Positions 39,012 through 49,011 are shown, counted from the stretch's first letter. The stretch is 64,000 nucleotides of DNA from MFD01213-c1 sp963704405 (GCA_963704405.1 OY969903.1:2418001-2482000), one strand, 5' to 3'. A program made the numbers and translations. The notes: generated from the sequence alone by a model not told the origin.

Positions 39012-40254
39012 GCGGTGACTCGACGCAACGCTGCCATTGAATGATCTACAGGCCCTTTTTCAAACGCCGCATTTCGCGAACCATTCCACAGTTCGGTGGA
39101 TTCGCTGTGAATCTGCTTGGGCCGCTCCATCAACGTGGCAATCTCTTTTGCCATTTGCTCCCACGAATACGATCGCAGCGTTTCCGATAATTGCTGCACC
39201 GCCGCCCGATACTTCAGCGGCTTTAAATGCCATGTTCGCAGACGCCGGGCCAAATCCATAGCGGAAAGCCGATCCGGCAGGAGCAGGTCCGATAATAGGT
39301 CCGGGTACCGCTCCGCAACGCCCGCCGATTCGCTCACAAACGCTGGTAATCCGCAGCATAGCGCCTCGTGCACGGCCAAACCATACGCTTCATATCGGGT
39401 TGGTGCGACCATGGCATCACATGCCCGCAGAACCTGCGCCATATCATTTCGCAAGCCCAGGAACCGCACGCGCGAACCGATCCCCGCCTCGCGGCATCGC
39501 GCTTCCCAGGCGGGCACTTCCGCCCCCGCGCCCACTACCGCCAGGTCCATCTGCCACGCCTTGTCAGCACACAAAAGTTTCCACGCCTCAAACAAAATGT
39601 CGAAACCCTTTCGTCGATCGCTTACGCGCCTACAAAGGCAATCGTGGCTCGCTCCGGGTTCCAGCCCAATTTGCGCCGGCATTCTTCTTTTTCACCCTCG
39701 CGCGCAGGCCGAAACTGCTCGGAATCCACACCGTAATAAATCACGCGAACCCGGTCCGCATTGACACCGATCCGCTCGATCACGTCTCGCCGTGTTCGTT
39801 CCGAATTCACAATGACAATCCGTGTGCCCAGCATCGCCCGCCGCTCATCGTCCAGCCACCGCCGATGATTCCACGCCGAAGCGGCCCACCGCGCCAATCC
39901 TTTCCGTACCTCCGGCTGATGCGCCGCATGAACGTAATGCACCCAGTTCACATCATGCCACTGGCAGCATCCGCCGTTGACGACGACGCAGCAATCTTTC
40001 ACCGCCAGCTTTCTCGCCCATGCCCGCCCCATCCAATCCAGCAGTGGAAGCGCCAGCGTATAAGATCCGCCCGGCTTGGGCACGCGATGAAACACCACGC
40101 CCGGCGTCCGCCGAAGTTCTTCATCAATTCGAAACGCAACAATGTGGACTTCATTACCCTGCCGCGCCAGATAGATTGCCAGCGCATGATTAGCGCGGTC
40201 CATCCCGCCGGTTTTCACAAAATCACCTGAAACCAGCAGATAAGTCTGCGTCAT
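39008..40254 (-). CDS. Glycosyltransferase family 4 (frameshifted near 39624)
   Basis: About 415 residues from the ATG at 40254. The N-terminal domain has LLVSGDFVKTGGMDRANHAL and WVHYVHAAHQPEVRKGLARW, ending ERATIAFVGA. After one missing base (GCG-GTA restored gives FVGAVSDRRKGFDILFEAWK) the donor domain continues to TRYEAYGLAVHEALCCGLPA with the E-x7-E motif. Overlaps of ATGA type link it to both neighbours, the polymerase upstream and the permease downstream. Confidence 0.88.
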
Positions 40255-41657
40255 TGAATGCCCTCGGCGGCGGATTCCCCCGCGCCTTTTCGCGAGGTTC
40301 CCGCCGCAGCGCCGAACAGGCAGCCGGTCAGGAACCAGTATTGCAGCCCGATCGGCGCCACGAACGGCGTATAACTGAACACCAGCGCCAACGTCCCGAT
40401 ATTCGCCGCAAATACCGCCGCCGCGACCTGCCGCAGTGCCCGATTTCCTGGAAGCCGGACAAATCGCCATTCCTGCCACGCGGTCACGATCAGCGCAATT
40501 GAATAAATGACAACCAGAACGATTCCCCCATCCAGAATCCACGCCGGAATCTGAATCTCCGCCCCGATGAAAGGTGAATTAGTATTGCTCTCATTTCCGA
40601 AATATGTCCGCATCATCCCCCATCGGCCAAGTCCCGCGCCCATCGGATATTGTTCCAGATATACATGCAAGGCATAATCGATCTGATTGCCGCGACCGCG
40701 GTAGTAAACGGTCTGCGGATCCTCCGCCAGAAGAGAGGCGAACCGGTCGATGATCTCGCTGCCGCCCAGCGTTGCCGCAAAAGCCAGCGAGGCGATCCCG
40801 ATGACCATGGTAGACCCAAGCACCATGGATGCGCGCCGCCGCTCGCGCTGCAGGATGAGTATAAGGATGTAGACAACAATCGACGCCAGCAGGATGACCA
40901 GGCTCGCGCGCACATTGCTGAGATAAATCGCCGCCAGTCCCGTGAATGCAAATCCCAGCGAAGCTGCCCGCTTCCAGACCGCGAGCCCCGGAGTTGCGCA
41001 GAAGATTAAACCCAGCAATCCGGCGGTTGCCGCCGGCCCGCACACAGCCCCCGGCGAGTCTGACAAGCCCGGCGGTCGAACAATCTGGCGGCCATCCGGC
41101 CCGGTAAATGTCAGCGCGCCGCCATAAGCCTGCGTGCTGACCACAGAAAACTCTTCAGGCAACCAGTGGATCGGATCGTATACCTGAAGAATGCCGACAA
41201 CCGAATTGATCCCGTTGCAGACAAGCAGAATCCCGAGCAGCCGCCAAAGCCGTTGCGGGCTTCTCACCATGTCCGCCGCCCAAAAGACCGGCGACATCAC
41301 TGCAAAATACAACCCTACCTGGGCCAGGCCCGCCAGCGCACTATTGGTTGTCGGATGCAGGACCATCAGCGCCGTATATGCAAGTGCCGCAATCAACCAC
41401 ATCCAACTGGGGTGCGCTCGTGCAGTCTTCTTCGCCCAGCCAATCCACCAGGCCATAGCCAGCAATGCCATCGCATATGCGCTAATTCGAATCGGCACAC
41501 GGATGGACTGCGTTCCGGGCAGGTAAAGGATCGCAGGAAACACCATTTGGCCGATGAGGAACCATTCCAGAAAACCCCATCGCCAAGCGCTGGGATATTG
41601 CCGGCGTGCAGCCATGCCAGAGGGTCGTTCAGGGCTACTTGTCAAGACATGACTCAT
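40251..41657 (-). CDS. O-antigen polymerase/ligase-like membrane protein (Wzy-like)
   Basis: 468 residues with about 11 membrane helices. The Wzy_C-type long periplasmic loop contains FTGPDGRQIVRPPGLSDSPG and a second YYRGRGNQIDYALHVYLEQY followed by GAGLGRWGMMRTYFGNESNT. Proteins of this fold polymerise repeat units on lipid carriers or ligate chains. With the TPR-carrying relative at 22098-24637 there are two such proteins in the locus, so one may polymerise and the other ligate or serve another chain. Joined by an ATGA overlap to the glycosyltransferase that follows. Confidence 0.82.
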   Translation of the reverse strand: MSHVLTSSPERPSGMAARRQYPSAWRWGFLEWFLIGQMVFPAILYLPGTQSIRVPIRISAYAMALLAMAWWIGWAKKTARAHPSWMWLIAALAYTALMVLHPTTNSALAGLAQVGLYFAVMSPVFWAADMVRSPQRLWRLLGILLVCNGINSVVGILQVYDPIHWLPEEFSVVSTQAYGGALTFTGPDGRQIVRPPGLSDSPGAVCGPAATAGLLGLIFCATPGLAVWKRAASLGFAFTGLAAIYLSNVRASLVILLASIVVYILILILQRERRRASMVLGSTMVIGIASLAFAATLGGSEIIDRFASLLAEDPQTVYYRGRGNQIDYALHVYLEQYPMGAGLGRWGMMRTYFGNESNTNSPFIGAEIQIPAWILDGGIVLVVIYSIALIVTAWQEWRFVRLPGNRALRQVAAAVFAANIGTLALVFSYTPFVAPIGLQYWFLTGCLFGAAAGTSRKGAGESAAEGIQ

Positions 41658-41689
41658 GATAACTCGGTGAGATGCACCATCTCCTCCCC

Positions 41690-42544
41690 TTACACATGCG
41701 CCTCATTTCGGCATAACAGTCGCGAAAGCGGCAGCTTGCAGGCAGCTTGCGCCGAGATGGTTTGGCCGTGCCGCTCCAATTTACGGTAGCCGCACTCCGC
41801 CAGATCATTCAACACCGTAGCCGGGTCGTAATTGCGTTTCCGCAGCATATCGCTGTGCAATTCAAGAAATATCAGTGGCTGTATGCTCCGAAGAAAATCC
41901 TTTCCGCCGTGAATGATTTCCGCTTCGTACCCTTCCACATCAATCTTCAGATGAGTCGGCGGTGCGCCGGCCAATTTCTGCAGCCCGCCTAATGATATCT
42001 GCGGAATTTGCCGGGCATCGCTGCGATTTTCAGGCGCGACCACAAAATAATAATCGCCGGCCGGGCCGGTGGTCAGCATCGATACAGACCCATCCTCGCT
42101 GCCGACTGCCGCTTCAACAACGATTACTCGCTCCGCCGCACCGCTGAGTTTGAGGTTTGTCCGCAACGCGCGATTGGAAGTGCTCGATGGATCAACCGCA
42201 ACAACTTTCACCTTTGGTCCGCCATACCGAATTGCCGCCAACGTGAATAGGCCATGGCTTGCGCCGATATCAAACACCACCGCTGCATCGTTGCAGTGGC
42301 GGATAAAGCCGTCAAGTTCCGCCAGCGAATCCTCATCTTTCGCCACAAACGAAAAGCTGGCCGCGCTGAGCGCGTGGCATCGGACCCGCCAGTCGGGGCG
42401 GATCGTTATGTCTGACCGGATGCCCAGCAGCGACGCGCTCTCGGCGCGAATCCACTTCCCCGTACTGCGCGGTGAGCGCAATGCATTCCGCAGCGCACGC
42501 GGTGCAAGATGCCGGATGAGAATGCTGAAAGAGCTATGACTCAT
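41690..42544 (-). CDS. FkbM family methyltransferase
   Basis: 284 residues. Motif I is VVFDIGASHGLFTLAAIR, then VVAVDPSSTSNRALRTNLKL, and the FkbM signature HLKIDVEGYEAEIIHGGKDF followed by PLIFLELHSDML. It would O-methylate a sugar or a nucleotide sugar precursor of the EPS. AAGG lies just before the ATG. The N-terminal 60 residues are basic (LAPRALRNALRSPRSTGKW) and could associate with the membrane. A 32-base gap separates it from the polymerase gene. Confidence 0.88.
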   Translation of the reverse strand: MSHSSFSILIRHLAPRALRNALRSPRSTGKWIRAESASLLGIRSDITIRPDWRVRCHALSAASFSFVAKDEDSLAELDGFIRHCNDAAVVFDIGASHGLFTLAAIRYGGPKVKVVAVDPSSTSNRALRTNLKLSGAAERVIVVEAAVGSEDGSVSMLTTGPAGDYYFVVAPENRSDARQIPQISLGGLQKLAGAPPTHLKIDVEGYEAEIIHGGKDFLRSIQPLIFLELHSDMLRKRNYDPATVLNDLAECGYRKLERHGQTISAQAACKLPLSRLLCRNEAHV

Positions 42545-42556
42545 GCCTTGTCGCCA

Positions 42557-42718
42557 TCAATGTTTTTGAACCTTCGGCATCATTGGCCGCCACCGCTCTG
42601 GAATATGCGCCACACGAGAAAGAACACGCTGTAGTTCTAAGATGCGACTTTCCGGATCACACAATTTGCTGGCCCATGTCAGACCATTGGCGACAAGACA
42701 ATGGACTTGCCAATCCAT
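42557..42718 (-). CDS. Short open frame or C-terminal remnant between two EPS genes
   Basis: 53 codons starting MDWQVHCLVANGLTWASKLC and ending MMPKVQKH-stop; the same frame is open back to about 42770, where it begins one base out of frame with the end of the preceding glycosyltransferase. Amino-acid composition looks protein-like. It could therefore be the true C-terminal extension of that glycosyltransferase, cut off by another frameshift, or a separate small gene. No family is recognised and no ribosome binding site is clear. Confidence 0.3.
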   Translation of the reverse strand: MDWQVHCLVANGLTWASKLCDPESRILELQRVLSRVAHIPERWRPMMPKVQKH

Positions 42719-42770
42719 TCGGTAATTGCAATCGGGGCGAGGCTTTCTCTCTGGTAGTGGTGCAATAAAA

Positions 42771-43893
42771 TCATGCCGCCGCTTTCTTGAATGCGATTTC
42801 CTGCAGCAATCGATACAACTCGCTCATGCGGGCGGCTGGATCGCAAAGTTCGCGAGCGCGTGCAGGGCCATTATTTCCCAACGATGTGCGAAGAGACGGA
42901 TTTTGAATCAACGTTCGTAGTGCAGTCGAAAGATCCTTTGCATCGGGCTTTACCAGTATCCCGCAGGCAGGCGTTAATATTTCTCTTGTCGGGCCAATGT
43001 CCGTGGTCAATACAGGCAGGCCAGCACCCATCGCTTCGATAAAGGCGATGCCGAATGACTCAGGTGTGACATTCGGTTGGCAATGTATATCGGCGGCGGC
43101 AAGCCACCGTAGTATATCAGCGCCTGTCCCAACCATTTAACCCGTTGTGAGATTTCGAGGTTATCTGCCACCGCCTGCAACGCTTGAAGGTATTGGTGTT
43201 CCTGTGGTCTTTGGGTTCCCCCAATGATCCAGCACTGCCAATCGGGCAAATCCTTCATCTCACCAAGGGCTCGCAGCAGTAAGTCGTGGCCCTTACATGG
43301 TTCCATCCTGCTCGCCAGCACTATGACTGTTGTGCTGCTTGTTGTCCCCGCTTCGGCCCGAATCTCCGCTCTGATGTGTTCCCGATCCATTACATCAGGT
43401 GTCGAAACCGGGCAGTAAAGGACTTCCGCATGCACATTGGAAAATAGCTGAGGCATTGCAGACGCAGTGAAGTGGCTGTTTGCCAACACCAGCGCAGGAG
43501 ATATTCGAGCCGCCAGCCTTTCGGTCCAATGCACTCCCGCAGGAACATTATGCGCCAGAATACGATCGGCACACCCGCTGCGCGAACGGTTGGCCCGAAA
43601 ATAGCGTGGGGCCAGCATGAATGGCAGATGACCACATCAAAGTGTTTTTGGCGAAGTTCCAGTTTGAGTGCCCGCCGCGCCCGCCAAACGGTCCATGGTT
43701 GGCTGAACCGGACTTCGCCGAGCATATGAACCTTTACGCCCGCAACCCGCAATTCATCAGCCAGCCGCCCCTCGAAGCACAATCCAAATTCCGGCTCCAT
43801 CTCCGGGCAAACCGTGCGCTCGCGGGCGAGCGTTACCAGCAGGCGTTCAATCCCGCCGAACAAATTGCCCGCATAAAGATGAAGAACGCGCAT
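42771..43893 (-). CDS. Glycosyltransferase family 4 (two frameshifts)
   Basis: About 374 residues in three frames that join cleanly. Part one (43893 to about 43553) begins MRVLHLYAGNLFGGIERLLV. Part two (to about 43130) continues AHNVPAGVHWTERLAARI and LASRMEPCKGHDLLLRALG. Part three has GTGADILRWLAAADIHCQPN and PESFGIAFIEAMGAGLPVLT with the E-x7-E donor motif. At both junctions one extra G in a G run restores the protein (VFW-AHNVP and VKWLG-TGAD). A 9-base gap separates it from the upstream glycosyltransferase. Confidence 0.87.
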
Positions 43894-43902
43894 GTGGATT
43901 GC

Positions 43903-45253
43903 TCAACCCGGCATTGCCACTGCAGAGATACCCCTTGGCGGCGATGCCGATGTCGAAGTCCCGCTTGCCGGCACAATCCCTTTAGCGCCGTTGCGCCATC
44001 CCAGCGGCAAATCATGAGACCAGAAGCCGGACGCTGGCCTGATAACCAGCGGTTCCATCTCAGGCAGCGATCGGTTCACGATCCCCGCATAGATCCCGAG
44101 TGTTCGGGCAGCCATCGTCGTATCCGAGAATCGCTCAGCGGCCTGCATCTGCGCCGTTTCCGACAAAGCCTGCCGCAGTCCGCGCTCGTTCAGGATTCGA
44201 TTCGCCGCAGCCGCGAATGCCTCCACATCACCGACGCGCGTCGTCAATCCGGTCTTCTCATGCTGGCTCACCCACGAGACGCCGCTCGCGGGGATGTGCG
44301 TGTTAATAACCGGGCACCCGCTGGCCATCGCCTCCACCTGCACCAGCCCGAATGCTTCGCTTCGCGCGTTGGACGGAAACCAAAACGCAGTGGCGGCGTG
44401 ATACGCTCCCACCAGTTCGTCGCGATCCGCATACCCCAGCCATACCACGCGATCCGCCACCCCGACATGATGCGCTGAACTGGCGCAGCCCGTCCTGATA
44501 GGGTCCCTGCCCGATGATGATCAACTTCCCAGGCACCTGCTTCAGCGCGCGAATCGCAGTGTCATAGCCTTTGTAGTAAACGCAACGACCGACGCTCAGC
44601 CAGATTGCGGGCCCATGCTGTTTTCGCAGTGTCGCCGCATATTCCATCGCCTTGGCGCTGGGCTGCTGAAAATCCTGGAGATCCAATCCCATCGCCAGCG
44701 CCTGCACTTTGCTGCGATGGGCCTGCAATAAATCTGAACCGTCAATGTAAGAAGGACTATTTGAAATGATTCGCGAAGCCCGGGAATAAACAAGCTGTTC
44801 GAATGGTGCGAATGCCAGATACAGCTTCCGCTGCTTGATGACGTCGCTGTGGTGTGTGATGACGAGAGGCGCCCACGGCCGCAGGGCCGCAACAGCCAGA
44901 AGCATCGTCGGATTCGGTGTATGCAGGTGAAGCACGTCCACCGGATTCTGCTTCAGCTCTCGGAAGCACCTCCGCAAATCAGGCACAACATCGAGTTTCG
45001 CCAGATGGGCGCTGCGGCCCAGCCGCGTCACTCGAACCGGGCCATCCATTTCTTCAACCGTGTGCGTCGCCCCGTATCGGCTCCATGTCACGTTTCGATC
45101 GTGCTGGTCAGCATGATTGACGCAGATGACGCGCACGTCGGCACCCAAGGCCGCCTGCGCCGTTGCCAATGTGCGCACATGCGTTTCAATCCCGCCTGGC
45201 GCAGGGGGATAATATTTCCCCAGATGGCAGACTTTGAGTAATGGCACTCCCAT
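43903..45253 (-). CDS. Glycosyltransferase family 4 (frameshifted near 44470)
   Basis: About 450 residues. It is the first gene of the long EPS transcript. The N-terminal domain starts VCHLGKYYPPAPGGIETHVR and has VLHLHTPNPTMLLAVAAL; the donor domain begins AIWLSVGRCVYYKGYDTAIR. After a shift near 44470 the second frame gives VADRVVWLGYADRDELVGAY and SEAFGLVQVEAMASGCPVIN (E-x7-E). The last 40 residues are a Gly/Ser/Pro-rich tail. The ATG at 45253 is used; a GTG two codons later is possible. Confidence 0.88.
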
Positions 45254-45849
45254 GCTCCCTCGCGCTATCCGGTCGATCTGCGTAACGGAACTCCATCGGC
45301 TCAGACACGCGCCTGATCGATGACATGGTTAGAAAACGAAATGCAACGTCGCAACCCGCAACAGAGCGCAGTGGTGACCGGTCCACAAACCCTACGCTGA
45401 CCGACGTAGGGCAGTTCAGCCCAAAGGCTGAAACTGCTGACAAAAAACAAACACGGCACTCATTTACCTGACCTGGATCGGATAGCCGCCGACAAGGCCC
45501 GATATCTCCTCGTGCCTACTACACTTATGCCCCACGAATCGCATCAAGTCAAGAACTTTCACAGCTTCTGCGTGCTCTGCAATTGTTCCGGACAACGCTG
45601 GTTGGCTTATTACGGTTATGCCGCCGCGCGTCCCATCAATGGTTCCTAGTTGTGAAACTCTGTTCCTCAAACTTTATTGCACGAAAACCCGCCAGGATGC
45701 CAATGATACCAACTCGTGGTAACTTAGGGACTTGATGCACAGGGCCGTGCGGTCAATTGGGCGATGGCATTTCGGGGTCATCGATAATCCACATGAATTT
45801 GAAACGAGCCCAGGTAATCCCCCGGCATTGGCCGCGATGACCAATCCCT
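45254..45849. other. Divergent intergenic region upstream of the EPS transcript, no secure gene
   Basis: No open frame with a credible start is seen on either strand. Two adjacent hairpins (45390-45411 and 45411-45437) are the only structured feature. It separates the minus-strand EPS transcript from the plus-strand TPR gene and must hold both promoters, but no convincing -35/-10 pair or sigma-54 box (TGGCAC-N5-TTGC) was found. Confidence 0.45.
45390..45437 (-). promoter_or_regulatory. Tandem hairpins in the EPS leader
   Basis: Hairpin one pairs CCCTACG (45390-45396) with CGTAGGG (45405-45411). Hairpin two pairs GCAGTTCAGCC (45411-45421) with GGCTGAAACTGC (45426-45437), one bulged A. On the minus strand the order is hairpin two, then hairpin one followed by TTTGTGG, about 140 bases before the first EPS gene. 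They could act as a leader attenuator or protein-binding site; this is inferred from structure only. Confidence 0.4.
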
Positions 45850-47979
45850 ATGGCCAACTTCCTCCTCGATCCTCTGCTCTCCCTTTCGGATGAAAACCCG
45901 TTTCATCCACCGGACCCCTATCGCCTGGGTCCGCGCCGGCGGAAGTTTCTTCTACAGTTCGCGCTCCTGCTGATTCTTGTCGTCGCTGCATTTTGGCCAT
46001 CGCTGGGTGGTGGGCCGCTGTGGCAGGATGCGGCTCGTATCACGACAAATGTTTCGCTCCGCACCTGGCCGGGAGTTGCACGGCTATGGATGCACCCCAA
46101 TGCGCAACCGCTCTATACACCGATGGCCGCCACCTTCCTGGCGGCGGAGCATCGGTCGTGGCACGCCGACCTTCCCCGGTATCGCGCAGTCAGCTTTCTT
46201 CTGCATCTGATCAACGTGCTTCTCCTGTGGAAGATTCTTCGGCGATTGAATGTGCGCGTTGCGTGGCTGGCGGCGGCGGTCTTCGCCGTTCATCCGATTT
46301 GCCTGCAGGCCGTGGCATGGGTCAGCCAGCAGGGCACGTTGCTGGCAACCACCTTTGCGTTGGCCGCGATGCTTGCCTGCCTGCGATGGCAACGCGTCGA
46401 ACCGCCGCCGCCGGAGGATTCGCTCTGGATGCCTCCCGATTGGCGCGGCTGGCTTTATCCGGTCGCGTTGATCTTTTTCACCGCCGCCGTGCTGTCTCAT
46501 CCGATGGTCGTCGCGATGCCACCGGCGATGTTGCTCGTCCTGCGATGGCGCGGGCGAGAAATGCGGGCGAATATTCAATGGCTCCTGCCATTCTTCGCGA
46601 TCGCGGCGGGGGTCGTCGGCCTTGAATTCTGCCTGGCGCCCATCGGTCGCGGCTCATCGATGCTCGATGAATTGCGCTTGTTTTTTCCCGCAATGTTTTT
46701 CCTGACGGGCAAAACGCTCTGGCCGATGCCGCTCCACTTTGTTTATCCGAAATGGAATTTGCATGTGGCTGATCCGCTGCCTTACCTGCTTGCAGTGACA
46801 GTTGCCGCCGGCATGGTGATTGGATGGATGCGGCGGCGGCAGGGGGAAGGCAGTTATGTAGTGGCGATGATTTACGTCATCGCCATCGCGGTGGGTGTTG
46901 GATTCGGGATGCGCGAGTGGCTGCCGTATTCCTATGCCGCCGACTACTTCGAATACTTCGCGGGGATGGCGCTGATCACCGCTGTTCTGGCGGCGATCTT
47001 TGGGTTGATCGAAAAACGACTGGCCGGGGACGCTGCTCGTTCGCTTCGGTTTATTTTGGGATTGTTTTTCCTGGCGGTCCTCTCCACGCTGACCTGGCGG
47101 GCGGCGACGGCTTATTCCAGCGAAACAGCGTTGTGGCAGGCGGAGATCGCCAAGGGCAACGCAGGGACGGTGGCGCATGATCGGCTGGGGATGATCTTGC
47201 TGGCCGAGGGGAAAACGGCGGAGGCTTCGGATCATTTCAAAGCCGCCCTGGCTTTGGATGCGACAGATTTGGATGCAAATGCCGGATTAAGCCGCTGCCT
47301 TGAGACGGAGGGGCGGCTGGAGGAGGCGGCGGAGCAGTACAACGCGGCGATCCAGGCGAATCCGCAGCAGCCGCTGTTTTATACGGCGCTGGCGGGGATT
47401 TATGCCACCCAGCATAAGACCGATCTCGCGATCGAAACGTATCAGCGCGCCATCGCCATTGCGCCGGGGGATGAATCGGCGCATAACAATTTGGGGCTGC
47501 TGCTGGTGGAGACCGGGCAGATTGGGCCGGCGATCTGGCAGTATCAGGAAGCGCTGAAAACCAATCCGGATTCGGTGGCGGTGCGGTTGAACCTGGCGAA
47601 CGCGCTGTTTCGGCAGGGGGATTTGGATCAGGCGGCGGGGCAGTTGCAGGAGGTGGTGCGGATCGATCCTTTTAACTTTGAAGCGTTCATGAATTCCGGG
47701 GCGATGCTCGGGCAGTTGCGCGAGTTTGATAAGGCGGAGCAGATGTTCCGGGCCGCCGTGCGCGTGCGCGGGGACTCGGCGGAGGCGTTTAATAACCTGG
47801 GGCTTTCGCTGGCGGCGCAGGGGAAGTTCAACGATGCGGCGTTTAACTTTCAGCGGGCGGTCGACCTGAAACAGGGGTATGAGGAGGCGCGGCAGAATCT
47901 GATCAAGGCGAAGGAACGAGCCGCGGCGGCGGGGCAGAACGCGGACGCGGTGGTGGGCGGGCCGAGCACGAATCCGTGA
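45850..47979 (+). CDS. Membrane protein with C-terminal TPR repeats
   Basis: 709 residues. Residues 33-420 have about ten predicted membrane helices with a periplasmic loop GGGPLWQDAARITTNVSLRT after the first, like the O-mannosyltransferase-type proteins with TPR (TMTC-like). Residues 440-690 form about seven TPR repeats (GTVAHDRLGMILLAEGKTAE, ATQHKTDLAIETYQRAIAIA, AFNNLGLSLAAQGKFNDAAF). The family adds sugars to proteins or serves as scaffold; which applies here is unknown. It stands divergent from the EPS locus and is followed 27 bases later by the OmpH/Skp-like gene. The start ATG matches the beginning of the hydrophilic N-terminus; no strong ribosome binding site is seen. Confidence 0.82.
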   Translation: MANFLLDPLLSLSDENPFHPPDPYRLGPRRRKFLLQFALLLILVVAAFWPSLGGGPLWQDAARITTNVSLRTWPGVARLWMHPNAQPLYTPMAATFLAAEHRSWHADLPRYRAVSFLLHLINVLLLWKILRRLNVRVAWLAAAVFAVHPICLQAVAWVSQQGTLLATTFALAAMLACLRWQRVEPPPPEDSLWMPPDWRGWLYPVALIFFTAAVLSHPMVVAMPPAMLLVLRWRGREMRANIQWLLPFFAIAAGVVGLEFCLAPIGRGSSMLDELRLFFPAMFFLTGKTLWPMPLHFVYPKWNLHVADPLPYLLAVTVAAGMVIGWMRRRQGEGSYVVAMIYVIAIAVGVGFGMREWLPYSYAADYFEYFAGMALITAVLAAIFGLIEKRLAGDAARSLRFILGLFFLAVLSTLTWRAATAYSSETALWQAEIAKGNAGTVAHDRLGMILLAEGKTAEASDHFKAALALDATDLDANAGLSRCLETEGRLEEAAEQYNAAIQANPQQPLFYTALAGIYATQHKTDLAIETYQRAIAIAPGDESAHNNLGLLLVETGQIGPAIWQYQEALKTNPDSVAVRLNLANALFRQGDLDQAAGQLQEVVRIDPFNFEAFMNSGAMLGQLREFDKAEQMFRAAVRVRGDSAEAFNNLGLSLAAQGKFNDAAFNFQRAVDLKQGYEEARQNLIKAKERAAAAGQNADAVVGGPSTNP

Positions 47980-48006
47980 AGATTTGGCCGAGGCCTGAGA
48001 GGCGGT

Positions 48007-48750
48007 ATGATGCAGCGGCGGGGCGGTCGTTTTAAAGGTTTTCCGGGAGTTTCTTTGCGAAATGCCATTGTGCGATCGATCTGCTCTCTTGCAGTGTCGA
48101 CTGTATTGCTTGGTGCGGCTGACGGTTGCAGCAAGCAGGGGACCGCGCCTAAACCGGTGGCGAACGATAGCAACGGCATCGGTGTGGTGGATCTCGATCG
48201 GGTCAGCAAGGCGATGGGGTGGACAGAAGATATCCAGAAAGACCTGCGGACGGCGGACGCCGAGATTAAGCGGGTGATCGAGTCTCGGATGAAAGCGGTG
48301 CAGGGGACGTTCGATCAGAAGAAGAAGGCGATCGCCGATGAGGCGAAGCTGACGGCCGAGCAGATTGTCGCGATGAACAATGCCCACGAACGGACGGACC
48401 TGGACAAGCTGGGGCTGACGACAAAGCAGATCGATGACCTGGCCCAGGCGGCCTCGGTGGTGCAGGTGGAGGCGAATTCGGTCGCGAGCGAGGAGCAGCA
48501 GCTCATCCAGCAGCGGGCAGCGGCGATCACCAGGGCATATCGGGAAGGGATGGCGCCGGTGATCCGCCGAGTGGCAGCGGCGAATGGGCGGCGGGTGGTG
48601 GTGGCGCCATCGGAGAGCCTGGTGTATTTCGATCCGAACGTGGATTTGACGGATCGGCTGGTGGAGGAGCTGCAGAAGTCTCCGCCGATCAAGGTGGAGC
48701 TGCCGGAGATGCTGAAAGCGGTGGAGACACCGGCGGCGACGCAGCCGTAG
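48007..48750 (+). CDS. OmpH/Skp-like periplasmic lipoprotein
   Basis: 247 residues. The signal sequence ends in a lipobox-like LLGAADGC with the cysteine near residue 41, so the protein is probably anchored by lipid. The core reads GIGVVDLDRVSKAMGWTEDI and then long alpha-helical charged segments (DAEIKRVIESRMKAVQG..., QQLIQQRAAAITRAYREGM), ending VYFDPNVDLTDRLVEELQ. This is the OmpH/Skp chaperone pattern: beta strand, coiled-coil arms, closing strand (VVVAPSESLVYFDPNVDLT). It would guard outer-membrane proteins in the periplasm. The two upstream Met codons make the exact start uncertain. Confidence 0.75.
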   Translation: MMQRRGGRFKGFPGVSLRNAIVRSICSLAVSTVLLGAADGCSKQGTAPKPVANDSNGIGVVDLDRVSKAMGWTEDIQKDLRTADAEIKRVIESRMKAVQGTFDQKKKAIADEAKLTAEQIVAMNNAHERTDLDKLGLTTKQIDDLAQAASVVQVEANSVASEEQQLIQQRAAAITRAYREGMAPVIRRVAAANGRRVVVAPSESLVYFDPNVDLTDRLVEELQKSPPIKVELPEMLKAVETPAATQP

Positions 48751-48790
48751 TGAACAGGGCGTGGGGAGGGGAAGAGCGGGGATCGATGAG

Positions 48791-48846
48791 CGCAGAACGC
48801 AGAACGCAGAACGCAGAGCGAAGAGCGAAGAGCGAAGAGCGAAGAG
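48791..48846. repeat. Heptamer tandem repeat, 8 units
   Basis: Three CGCAGAA units, one CGCAGAG and four CGAAGAG, all exactly 7 bases long. It follows the OmpH/Skp-like gene by 40 bases. It is non-coding. Confidence 0.8.
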
Positions 48847-48962
48847 GGGAAAGGGGGAACGATCAACCTGCTATTTTTGGTCATCGCTCATCACTCTTGG
48901 GTAATTATCGCAGGGCTGATCGGGGGGGGTTGACAAAAGTGAACAAAAGTTGGCGCTTTTTG

Positions 48963-48991
48963 AAAAGTTAATAGTGTTTACTAACTTTTTT
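48963..48991 (+). terminator. Possible terminator of the OmpH/Skp-like transcript
   Basis: AAAAGTTA (48963-48970) pairs with TAACTTTT (48982-48989), followed by two more T. The stem is AT-rich, so it is weaker than the other terminators of this window. Confidence 0.35.
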
Positions 48992-49011
48992 AGGCGGGGG
49001 GAGGGGGCGGG

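Noticed and set aside
45380..45440. A c-di-GMP (GEMM) riboswitch at the EPS leader
   Set aside because: The two hairpins are present, but the conserved GEMM core (GGCAAACC, tetraloop and ACGCAAAGC) is absent.
45464..45670. A minus-strand frame of 68 codons in the EPS upstream region
   Set aside because: It starts with TTG, has no ribosome binding site and matches no family. A plus-strand frame at 45528 reads equally well, so neither is supported.
48791..48846. A CRISPR-like array
   Set aside because: Units are 7 bases in direct tandem without spacers, so it is a simple repeat. No other array-like structure or cas gene was found.
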